Shown here: positions 1-5,024 of the stretch, piece after piece
Layout of the letters: each line of letters opens with the position of its first letter
Numbering within the stretch: position 1 is the first letter of the stretch
Assembly (NCBI GenBank): GCA_026397455.1
Contig: JAPLUX010000034.1
Location: 1-7,725 of the forward strand
Length of the DNA: 7,725 nt
Direction: 5' to 3'
Source: Candidatus Aenigmatarchaeota archaeon
GTDB lineage: Archaea; Aenigmatarchaeota; Aenigmatarchaeia; CG10238-14
Notes under the pieces: generated by a model
The model's database searches: none
What the model was told of the DNA's origin: nothing
The model's input: only the letters and a program-made list of their open reading frames with translations
Translations under genes and position numbers: made by a program

Positions 1-2
1 AT

Positions 3-1313
3 TTAGGAAAAAGTCTCAGTGACTTGGTCAGGAAGATACTGACTAGGACTAGTGTAGACCCAGAAGATGTTGAAACTTTAGTAAAAGGATTGCAGAAGAT
101 TCTTCTACAGTCTGATGTCGATGTTAAACTTGTATTCGATATGTCAGAGAATATAAGAAGAAGGTGTTTGAAAGAAGAGATTCCAACTGGTTTAACTCTG
201 AGAGAACACGTCATGAAAGTTGTTTATGATGAGTTAGTCAAACTTCTAGGGGAGAAACAAATCAGTCTTTTAGGGAAGAAAAGAATCATGTTACTAGGTT
301 TGTTTGGTTCTGGTAAGACTACTACTTGTGGTAAATTGGCCAGATATTTCCAGAAACAAGGCCTTAAACCAGTGATGATTTGCTGCGACTATCACAGACC
401 CGCTGCGCCAGAACAGTTGAAACAAATCGGGGATAAATTACATATTCCTGTATACGTTTCAGAAAAAAGAGACCCTTACGATGCTTTGAAAGAAGGATTA
501 TCGAAATTCGGGAAATATGACACGGTCATTATCGATACTGCTGGTAGAGATGCCCTGGATAAAGAACTGGCTGAAGAATTGAAGAAAATGGATAAGATAT
601 GCCAACCAGACGAAGTATTGCTCGTCCTTCCTGCAGATATAGGAAGGATAGGTGGAAAACAAGCAGAAGAATTCAACAAGTTGATTGGAATAACTGGAAT
701 AATAATTACAAAAATGGACGGGACGGCTAAGGGTGGTGGTGCACTGTCAGCTTGTTCAGCCACATCATCCAAAGTAAAGTTCATAGGTATTGGTGAGAAG
801 ACAGAAGATTTTGAAGCTTATGATCCCGTACGTTTTGTCTCTAGACTGTTGGGGATGGGTGATCTACAGAGTCTCTTAGAAAAATTCAAAGATGCTGAGT
901 TCAAAGAGGAAGACGTAGAAAAAATAATGTCTGGAAAATTTACCCTTCAAGATTTTTACAACCAGATAAACGGTATGCAAAAAATGGGGCCTTTGAATAA
1001 AGTGATGGACATGATTCCTGGTCTTGGTTATTCTATCCCAGAAAATTTGTTACAAGTTCAAGAAGAGAAACTAAAAAAATATAAGTACATCATCGACAGC
1101 ATGACAAAAAAGGAGAGAGAAAACCCAGATATTATCCACAGCAGTAGAATCCAGAGGATAGCCAGAGGATCTGGAACGAATCAAAAAGATGTGAGGGATT
1201 TACTGAAACAATACAGTCAATCGAAAAAAATGATAAAACAAATCGGCGGGGTAAAGGGAATGAAAAGAGGCGCGATGAAAGACCTTGCGAAAAAATTCGG
1301 TATTAAATTCTAA
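3..1313 (+). CDS. srp54: Signal recognition particle protein SRP54 (5'-truncated by window edge)
   Basis: SRP54 is the GTPase of the signal recognition particle: it binds 7S RNA and hydrophobic signal sequences on nascent chains and docks with FtsY at the membrane. The frame is open to the window edge and already encodes family-like sequence (LGKSLSDLVRKIL) before the TTG at 24, so the true start lies upstream and only a few N-terminal residues are missing. Counting from that TTG as residue 1, I see the N domain (1-80), G1 P-loop GLFGSGKTTT (92-101), DYHRPAAPEQL (122-132), G3 DTAGRD (171-176), G4 TKMDG (229-233) and the FIGIGEKTEDFEAYDP region (253-268). A short methionine-rich M domain follows (about 300-429), with RIQRIARGSGT (375-385) and its following helix as the 7S RNA-binding helix-turn-helix. 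The segment VLPADIGR (201-208) departs from the usual DAxxGQ pattern. The stop codon overlaps that of the convergent rhomboid gene. Identification is secure. Confidence 0.97.
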   Translation, partial: LGKSLSDLVRKILTRTSVDPEDVETLVKGLQKILLQSDVDVKLVFDMSENIRRRCLKEEIPTGLTLREHVMKVVYDELVKLLGEKQISLLGKKRIMLLGLFGSGKTTTCGKLARYFQKQGLKPVMICCDYHRPAAPEQLKQIGDKLHIPVYVSEKRDPYDALKEGLSKFGKYDTVIIDTAGRDALDKELAEELKKMDKICQPDEVLLVLPADIGRIGGKQAEEFNKLIGITGIIITKMDGTAKGGGALSACSATSSKVKFIGIGEKTEDFEAYDPVRFVSRLLGMGDLQSLLEKFKDAEFKEEDVEKIMSGKFTLQDFYNQINGMQKMGPLNKVMDMIPGLGYSIPENLLQVQEEKLKKYKYIIDSMTKKERENPDIIHSSRIQRIARGSGTNQKDVRDLLKQYSQSKKMIKQIGGVKGMKRGAMKDLAKKFGIKF

Positions 1314-1963
1314 TCTTTTTTAAAATTCTCGGGTAGAATAAGTATAACACCTAATAAACCACCGATTAAACCACCAAAATGAGCTATTTCTCCTATGCTG
1401 TAGGGCAGGTTGTAAAACATCGTTATAAGATTAAGAAGAAAATAGAACAACATAGCAACAAACATCGGTACTTTAATGTTTTTGAATGTGAAAAGTACGA
1501 TTGGTATTGCGATTATGTTCAGTATCGGGATTAGTATTACTGGTACTTCTTCCCAGCCTGCCACAGTTGCTGCGAGAAACATGATTCCGTATATTGCACC
1601 TGAAGCTCCTAGAAGAATAACGAGCGTTCCAGTCATGAATTCCATCAAAAAACCAAAAGGAATCGTGCATAGGCCAGATAAGAAATAGAATAAAAGGAAT
1701 TTAAGACTTCCGATCTTCTCTTCACCTGCAAGACCGACTATCGCAAGCATGAGCATGTTTCCCCCGAAATGGATTATGTCAGCATGGAGGAACATATGGG
1801 TTATCAACGTATAAGGCTTATAAGCAAGATATTCAGGAGTTAAACCATATTGTTCCACGACTTCATCGCGTATCTTATTTGTCGGAAGGTCCCAAGTGAA
1901 GAGAAAAACAGCTAGGTTTATTGTTATCAGTACAAACGTGACTATCGGCCATTTTTCTTCCAT
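1310..1963 (-). CDS. Rhomboid family intramembrane serine protease
   Basis: Rhomboids are polytopic membrane proteases that cleave substrate transmembrane helices with a Ser-His dyad. The 217-residue protein starts with a hydrophobic helix (about 7-24) and has several further strongly hydrophobic segments (about 68-79, 88-108, 115-135, 140-160, 166-185, 196-210). The hallmarks are present: HMFLHADIIHFGGNM (56-70) with conserved His and Asn, LGASG (118-122) with nucleophile Ser121, and AHFGGLIGG (194-202) with catalytic His195. It is therefore predicted active, with a minimal core and no extra soluble domain. ATG at 1963 is chosen because a TATA box lies about 28 nt upstream, implying a leaderless or nearly leaderless mRNA. 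The gene is convergent with SRP54 (overlapping stops) and divergent from pus10. Its substrate cannot be inferred. Confidence 0.93.
   Translation of the reverse strand: MEEKWPIVTFVLITINLAVFLFTWDLPTNKIRDEVVEQYGLTPEYLAYKPYTLITHMFLHADIIHFGGNMLMLAIVGLAGEEKIGSLKFLLFYFLSGLCTIPFGFLMEFMTGTLVILLGASGAIYGIMFLAATVAGWEEVPVILIPILNIIAIPIVLFTFKNIKVPMFVAMLFYFLLNLITMFYNLPYSIGEIAHFGGLIGGLLGVILILPENFKKD
1316..1321 (+). terminator. Oligo-T terminator after SRP54
   Basis: Six consecutive T residues begin three bases after the SRP54 stop codon, with no hairpin in front. Archaeal RNA polymerase stops on such T tracts. The tract lies inside the convergent rhomboid gene, where the complementary A residues form the Lys-Lys codons of its C-terminus. 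Assignment is by position and composition only. Confidence 0.4.
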
Positions 1964-1988
1964 GTTCCCTATAATAGTTTTAAAATCG

Positions 1989-1994
1989 TATATA
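1989..1994. promoter_or_regulatory. Shared central TATA box of rhomboid/pus10 divergent promoter
   Basis: The sequence TATATA lies almost exactly midway between the rhomboid ATG (1963, -) and the pus10 ATG (2021, +), its centre about 28.5 and 29.5 nt from each. Archaeal TATA boxes are centred about 26-27 nt before the transcription start, so one palindromic element could set start sites just before both ATGs. A TTTTAAAA run at 1977-1984 is a second A/T-rich candidate. This is inferred from spacing. Confidence 0.5.
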
Positions 1995-2020
1995 ATAAAA
2001 TAGTGGTGAAGGGTTTGAGC

Positions 2021-3232
2021 ATGAAAGACAAAATTGTTGAGATACTGAAAAAGGATTTTGTATGTGATAAATGTTTAGGCAGGAATTTTGGCCAGTTACT
2101 CACAGGAATGTCGAATGAAGAGAGAGGGAATGTTTTAAGACATTATATTGCTATGTTGATAGACTCTGGGGAAAAAATTGACGTGGATAACTCTAATTTT
2201 TATGGGATAAATTTTCATGCTAAGAAGATGGAAGCAAAAAAACCAAAAGAATGTTCCATCTGTTTTGATATATTCAAGGAAATTAAAAAAAAAGTAAAAC
2301 CGATTGTTAAGAAACTAGAAAAATACGATTATAAGACCTTTCTTGTAGGATGTAAACTGACTCCTGAATTAGCCAATAAAGAGCAAGAATTATGGGAAAG
2401 GATTGGGATAGAATGGTGTGAATCTATAAAAAATGAAATCAACCGTGAAATCGGGATAGAAATTGAAAGGATTACAGGAAAGAAAATGGATAGAAAATCA
2501 CCTGATATCATCGTTACATTTGATTTTAACACAGATAAAGTAGAACTATATGTTCGTTCTGTATACGTTTACGGAAAATATCAAAAATTAGTTAGAGGGA
2601 TACCACAGACCAAATGGAAGAAAAAGATATTTCACACATCTGTTCAAGAAATAATCGAAAAGCCATTTTTAAGACAGACTAACGCTGTGAGAGGTAGTTT
2701 TCATGGTAGCGGAAGGGAAGATATAAACGTCAGATGCTTAGGCTGGAGACCTTTTGTCTTAGAAATAGTCGAACCAAAAATAAGAAAAATTAAATTGAAC
2801 GAATCGATGAAAGAAATAAACAAATCAAAAAAAGTCAGGGTAAAAGACTTGAAAATCGTTGGTAAAGAGATTGTTAAAAAAATAAAATTCGCGAATTATG
2901 ATAAGACGTACAGAGCAATAGTAGAATTTGAAGACCCTATCAAAGTTTTGAAAAAGGTTTCTGAGTTAAAAGATGCCATTATAACACAGAAAACACCGAT
3001 ACGTGTTCTGAGAAGAAGAGTGGATAAAATAAGAAAAAGAAAAGTAAAAGATATAAAATACAAGTTTTTAAGCAGTAAAAGAGCTGAATTTACGATAAAA
3101 GCCCAGTCTGGTTTATACATAAAAGAACTCATAAATGGGGATGAAGGCAGGACTCAACCAAGTATATCAGACTTAATAAAGAATAAAGTTAAAAAGATTG
3201 ATTTAGATGTTATAAAAATATACTGTGATTGA
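2021..3232 (+). CDS. pus10: tRNA pseudouridine(54/55) synthase Pus10
   Basis: Archaeal Pus10 converts U54 and U55 in the tRNA T loop to pseudouridine. From ATG 2021 the protein has 403 residues. Two CxxC pairs (C15/C18 in CDKCLGR; C78/C81 in CSICF) form the N-terminal zinc site typical of the family, followed by a THUMP-like accessory domain. The catalytic region FHGSGREDINVRCLG (227-241) then WRPFVLEI (242-249) corresponds to the family GREDxDxR motif, with Asp234 the likely nucleophile. TPIRVLRRRVDKIRKRKV (325-342) and GLYIKELINGDEGRTQPS (364-381) are further signatures. Relative to the form I know, the second Asp of EDxD is Asn236 and LGxGRPF is one residue shorter (LGWRPF). GTG codons at 2003 and 2006 are alternative starts; ATG 2021 fits the TATA distance and usual N-terminus, and a GGTGA lies at 2005-2009. 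First gene of a four-gene operon. Confidence 0.95.
   Translation: MKDKIVEILKKDFVCDKCLGRNFGQLLTGMSNEERGNVLRHYIAMLIDSGEKIDVDNSNFYGINFHAKKMEAKKPKECSICFDIFKEIKKKVKPIVKKLEKYDYKTFLVGCKLTPELANKEQELWERIGIEWCESIKNEINREIGIEIERITGKKMDRKSPDIIVTFDFNTDKVELYVRSVYVYGKYQKLVRGIPQTKWKKKIFHTSVQEIIEKPFLRQTNAVRGSFHGSGREDINVRCLGWRPFVLEIVEPKIRKIKLNESMKEINKSKKVRVKDLKIVGKEIVKKIKFANYDKTYRAIVEFEDPIKVLKKVSELKDAIITQKTPIRVLRRRVDKIRKRKVKDIKYKFLSSKRAEFTIKAQSGLYIKELINGDEGRTQPSISDLIKNKVKKIDLDVIKIYCD
3225..3229 (+). promoter_or_regulatory. Ribosome-binding site for rpl21e
   Basis: GTGAT, complementary to the archaeal 16S 3' end, lies four bases before ATG 3234 inside the last codons of pus10. It supports ATG 3234 over the in-frame GTG at 3225, which is itself part of this motif. 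Confidence 0.5.
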
Positions 3233-3233
3233 A

Positions 3234-3518
3234 ATGGTCCAAAAATCTAAGGGTCCAAGAAGAAGAACGAGAAATCTGTTGAAAATAAGGAATAGGGAAA
3301 AGACTCCGATAACGAGATACTTGAAAGAGTTTGAAATAGGAAACAATGTCCTTATTGATCCAACACCATCCAGCCCAAAAGGAATGCCTTTCAGAAGGTT
3401 TTTTGGACGAACTGGAGTCATAACAGAGAAAAGAGGTAAATCTTATATAGTCAAAATCAAAGATGGTAAAAAGGAGAAGAAATTGATAGCAAGACCGGAG
3501 CACCTGAAGGCGATATGA
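3234..3518 (+). CDS. rpl21e: 50S ribosomal protein L21e
   Basis: L21e is a large-subunit ribosomal protein shared by archaea and eukaryotes and absent from bacteria. The 94-residue product has the expected highly basic N-terminus MVQKSKGPRRRTRN, then a small beta-barrel region with FEIGNNVLIDP (33-43), the segment PKGMPFRRFFGRTGVI (48-63) and RGKSYIVKIKDGKKEK (67-82), ending in RPEHLKAI. The length is normal for archaea. An in-frame GTG at 3225 would add three residues, but family members start MV-KSKG, so ATG 3234 is preferred. It begins one base after the pus10 stop, and its own TGA directly abuts the rpoF ATG, so it is co-transcribed and probably translationally coupled on both sides. Confidence 0.95.
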   Translation: MVQKSKGPRRRTRNLLKIRNREKTPITRYLKEFEIGNNVLIDPTPSSPKGMPFRRFFGRTGVITEKRGKSYIVKIKDGKKEKKLIARPEHLKAI

Positions 3519-3848
3519 ATGGAAGAAATATTAAAAGAAATGTTAATAACGAACACAGAAGCAAAGAATATTTTAGCTGAGAGAAAGAAAGAGATAGAAC
3601 TAGGCTACGAACAGAAGAATGCTCTGGATTATTTGAAGAAATATGATAGATTGACTGAAAAAAGGTTTAAAGAATTGGTTGAAAAATTAACAGAAATAAA
3701 GAAATTGAGGGAGAGGCAGATCATTCTCATCGCTAACTTATTACCACAAGATTCAGAGGATTTAAGACTAATCCTGGAGAAAGATTACAGTCTTCTGATC
3801 GATGAAGAGAAGAACTTAATCTTTGAAACCGTAAAAAAATTCATATAA
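3519..3848 (+). CDS. rpoF: DNA-directed RNA polymerase subunit F (Rpb4/RpoF)
   Basis: RpoF is the archaeal counterpart of eukaryotic Rpb4 and pairs with RpoE (Rpb7) to form the RNA polymerase stalk. The 109-residue product is mostly charged helix, as expected. The C-terminal HRDC-like part is recognisable: LTEKRFKELVEKLTEI (45-60), then ERQIILIANLLPQDSEDLR (65-83) with the conserved Pro before the acidic patch, and a final helix DEEKNLIFETVKKF (95-108). Its ATG directly follows the TGA of rpl21e (TGAATG), and a weak GGCGAT lies four bases before it. Its position between rpl21e and a DUF655 gene is the usual archaeal order and strengthens a call that sequence alone, in a divergent family, would make less firm. 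Confidence 0.88.
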   Translation: MEEILKEMLITNTEAKNILAERKKEIELGYEQKNALDYLKKYDRLTEKRFKELVEKLTEIKKLRERQIILIANLLPQDSEDLRLILEKDYSLLIDEEKNLIFETVKKFI

Positions 3849-3850
3849 TG

Positions 3851-3855
3851 GGTGA
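3851..3855 (+). promoter_or_regulatory. Ribosome-binding site that sets the DUF655 start
   Basis: GGTGA lies seven bases upstream of ATG 3863, an ideal archaeal Shine-Dalgarno spacing. An earlier in-frame ATG at 3848 overlaps the rpoF stop codon but contains this site within its own codons, so 3863 is the better start. Confidence 0.6.
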
Positions 3856-3862
3856 AAATCCT

Positions 3863-4402
3863 ATGAAAGACGATTACATAATAGTATTAGATTTTCTCTC
3901 AAGAGGACATGCAGACAGTAGAAGAGCTGAACCGACAGTCCAAGGAATCGGTGTAAATTTCTTGAACTTATTAGAAGTGATTTTAAAGGATGATGCTACA
4001 GTTAAACCTGAAGATCTCTTGTATATAGGCGAACAAAAAAGGGACAAAGTCAAGTTCATCAAAGAAAGGATAAAGTACAATGATTTGACGATGTTTGCAA
4101 AGGATGAATTGGAAATAGTGATAGATAAAATCATCGGCCAGAATGAAGCAAGGTTTGTCAATTTCTTCAACGTTGCTGGTCCTGTGACGACTAGACTTCA
4201 CACTTTAGAACTATTGCCTGGTATCGGAAAGAAGCATATGTGGGCGATAATAGAAGGAAGAAGAAGTAAAAAATTCGAGACGTTTGAGGATTTGAAGAAT
4301 AGAGTAGAGATGTTACCAGACCCAAAGAGAATGATTAAAAAGAGGATAATTGAAGAATTTAAAGAATCTGATCGACACATGCTATTCGTGGTTTCTCATT
4401 AA
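3863..4402 (+). CDS. DUF655 family RNA-/DNA-binding protein with helix-hairpin-helix
   Basis: Members of this archaeal family are conserved next to translation and transcription genes; the exact function is not established and nucleic-acid binding is inferred. The 179-residue product starts MKDDYIIVLDFLSRGH, a typical N-terminus with a beta strand, then a small OB-like or S1-like region (about 20-75) including VKPEDLLYIGEQKRDKV. A helix-hairpin-helix motif lies at LLPGIGKKHMWAIIEGR (117-133) with following FEDLKNRV (141-148), and a basic C-terminus. ATG 3863 is chosen for its GGTGA seven bases upstream; ATG 3848 would add MGENP and overlap the rpoF stop. It is the last gene of the pus10 operon. 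In many archaea ksgA comes next, but here the next gene is the convergent EF-1 beta. Confidence 0.88.
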   Translation: MKDDYIIVLDFLSRGHADSRRAEPTVQGIGVNFLNLLEVILKDDATVKPEDLLYIGEQKRDKVKFIKERIKYNDLTMFAKDELEIVIDKIIGQNEARFVNFFNVAGPVTTRLHTLELLPGIGKKHMWAIIEGRRSKKFETFEDLKNRVEMLPDPKRMIKKRIIEEFKESDRHMLFVVSH

Positions 4403-4407
4403 TCTGA

Positions 4408-4412
4408 TTTTT
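4408..4412 (+). terminator. Oligo-T tract ending the pus10-DUF655 operon
   Basis: Five T residues start six bases after the DUF655 stop codon in an eight-base gap before the convergent EF-1 beta gene. This fits an archaeal T-tract terminator, but the tract is short and overlaps the EF-1 beta stop codon. Confidence 0.3.
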
Positions 4413-4671
4413 ATAAACTCCTTGTTAAACCTACGACTTCTACTTCTCTCACGCCTTTTATACTCTTGATCTTGTCTGTTACTCTGTCCATCTCTCCTTC
4501 TATTTCATCGACTAGTTTGATTATTTGTACTGCGTTCAAGCCGAAAGCAATAGGGATCCGTTCCATTCTTTGCGGGTTTATTTCTTTCTTAATATCTTTT
4601 TCTACTGAATCTAAATCTGTCTCTACACCTTCTGGCATTATTTTGAACGTTACGATAACACTTCCGACCAT
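4411..4671 (-). CDS. ef1b: Translation elongation factor 1-beta (aEF-1B)
   Basis: Archaeal EF-1 beta is the guanine nucleotide exchange factor that recharges EF-1 alpha with GTP during elongation. The 86-residue product is the compact archaeal form, a single ferredoxin-like domain without the eukaryotic N-terminal extension. It shows the opening strand MVGSVIVTFKIMPEG (1-15), the conserved PIAFGLNAVQIIKLVDE (40-56), and the closing strand GVREVEVVGLTR (73-84) that matches the family C-terminus. ATG 4671 has a GTGAT site at 4675-4679, three bases upstream, located in the stop region of the preceding zinc-finger gene. It is the second gene of a two-gene operon; the intergenic gap is eight bases. 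It converges on the DUF655 gene with an eight-base gap. Confidence 0.95.
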   Translation of the reverse strand: MVGSVIVTFKIMPEGVETDLDSVEKDIKKEINPQRMERIPIAFGLNAVQIIKLVDEIEGEMDRVTDKIKSIKGVREVEVVGLTRSL

Positions 4672-4679
4672 AAAATCAC

Positions 4680-4838
4680 TTAAGGACCTTTAAAACCACA
4701 ACTTGGACATAAGTATTCATTTGATAGTCTTTTACACTGAGAACATCTAAAAATCTCTACTTTTGCACATTTTGGACATTTGAACCTGACATATCTGTCA
4801 TCACCCAAAAGGTTCAGTCCACAACTCGTACATTTCAT
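4680..4838 (-). CDS. Small zinc-finger protein with four CxxC knuckles (HVO_2753-like)
   Basis: This archaeal family of very small proteins carries two zinc-binding sites and is usually annotated as a zinc-ribbon RNA-binding protein; its role is not established. The 52-residue product has four CxxC knuckles at C3/C6, C21/C24, C32/C35 and C44/C47, and ends in CPSCGFKGP, the family C-terminus. It lies just before EF-1 beta, an arrangement I recall from other archaea, suggesting a translation-linked role. The start needs care: an in-frame ATG at 4883 would add 15 residues, but the best TATA box (4891-4896) places transcription start near 4867, downstream of that codon. A GGTGA at 4852-4856 lies 13 bases before ATG 4838 and four before an in-frame TTG at 4847 (MTEMKCTSCG). 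I choose ATG 4838; TTG 4847 is a real alternative. Confidence 0.85.
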   Translation of the reverse strand: MKCTSCGLNLLGDDRYVRFKCPKCAKVEIFRCSQCKRLSNEYLCPSCGFKGP

Positions 4839-4851
4839 TTCTGTCAATAAG

Positions 4852-4856
4852 TCACC
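4852..4856 (-). promoter_or_regulatory. Ribosome-binding site of the zinc-finger gene
   Basis: On the minus strand GGTGA sits at 4856-4852. It is four bases before TTG 4847 and 13 before ATG 4838, and it excludes ATG 4883, which would place it inside the coding region. Confidence 0.45.
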
Positions 4857-4890
4857 TTTTTTAATTCTTAGATAGTATTTCAATTAAGGG

Positions 4891-4896
4891 TTATAT
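4891..4896 (-). promoter_or_regulatory. TATA-like box of the zinc-finger/EF-1 beta operon
   Basis: The minus strand reads AAAAAGATATAA across 4902-4891. A box centred near 4893 predicts a start of transcription near 4867, giving a short leader that includes the GGTGA at 4856-4852. It lies in the 28-base spacer between ATG 4883 and the divergent tRNA gene. Confidence 0.4.
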
Positions 4897-4911
4897 CTTT
4901 TTAATGTTAAC

Positions 4912-4983
4912 GCCCCTGTAGTCTAACGGATAAGATGGTTCCCTGCGGAGGAACTGTTCTGGGTTCGAATCCCGGCGGGGGCA
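4912..4983 (+). tRNA. tRNA-Arg (anticodon GCG)
   Basis: The sequence folds into a complete cloverleaf. The acceptor stem is GCCCCTG/CGGGGGC (seven pairs, one U-G); the D stem is GTCT/AGAT around loop AACGGATA; the anticodon stem GTTCC/GGAAC is perfect around loop CTGCGGA, giving anticodon GCG (arginine, CGC/CGU codons). The variable loop is TGTT, and the T stem CTGGG/CCCGG encloses TTCGAAT. The discriminator base is A and no CCA is encoded, so CCA must be added after transcription. There is no intron. U54/U55 in its T loop are the expected substrates of Pus10 encoded in this window. Confidence 0.95.
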
Positions 4984-4988
4984 TTCAG

Positions 4989-4992
4989 TTTT
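4989..4992 (+). terminator. Possible T-rich terminator after tRNA-Arg
   Basis: TTTT begins six bases after the tRNA discriminator, followed by a second TTTT (5005-5008) in a T-rich 40-base spacer. Short T tracts after tRNA genes commonly end transcription in archaea. Support is weak and positional. Confidence 0.25.
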
Positions 4993-4995
4993 GAT

Positions 4996-5024
4996 TTATC
5001 TATATTTTGAGATAACAATTATCT
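4996..5024. repeat. Nested inverted repeats between tRNA-Arg and the DUF5680 gene
   Basis: TTATCT (4996-5001), AGATAA (5010-5015) and TTATCT (5019-5024) follow one another. The middle copy can pair with either the left copy (8-base loop) or the right copy (3-base loop), so two mutually exclusive small hairpins are possible. The last base overlaps the DUF5680 stop codon. The stems are short and A/T-rich and may have no function. Confidence 0.3.

Noticed and set aside
24..26. TTG as the start codon of SRP54
   Set aside because: The frame is open upstream to the window edge and encodes family-like N-terminal residues (LGKSLSD), so the gene is truncated by the window and does not start here.
476..784. 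102-codon open frame on the minus strand inside SRP54
   Set aside because: It is fully antisense to a strongly conserved gene and has no recognisable motif or expression signal.
1473..1688. Two overlapping open frames within rhomboid (one on each strand)
   Set aside because: Both lie inside the transmembrane core of a clear rhomboid; their translations are low-complexity shadows of it.
2896..3132. 78-codon antisense frame in pus10
   Set aside because: Hydrophobic composition arises from reading Lys-rich codons backwards; no start signals.
3203..3503. Two antisense frames across rpl21e
   Set aside because: They cover a real ribosomal protein gene and carry Ser/Phe/Leu-rich shadow sequence only.
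3874..4380. Antisense frames across the DUF655 gene
   Set aside because: Shadow frames of a conserved coding region, without ribosome-binding sites or motifs.
4466..4693. 75-codon plus-strand frame over EF-1 beta
   Set aside because: Antisense to a well recognised elongation factor; Ser/Ile/Thr-rich composition is typical of a shadow.
4881..4883. ATG as start of the zinc-finger protein
   Set aside because: The TATA box at 4891-4896 predicts transcription beginning downstream of it, and the GGTGA at 4852-4856 and the family N-terminus favour 4838 or 4847.
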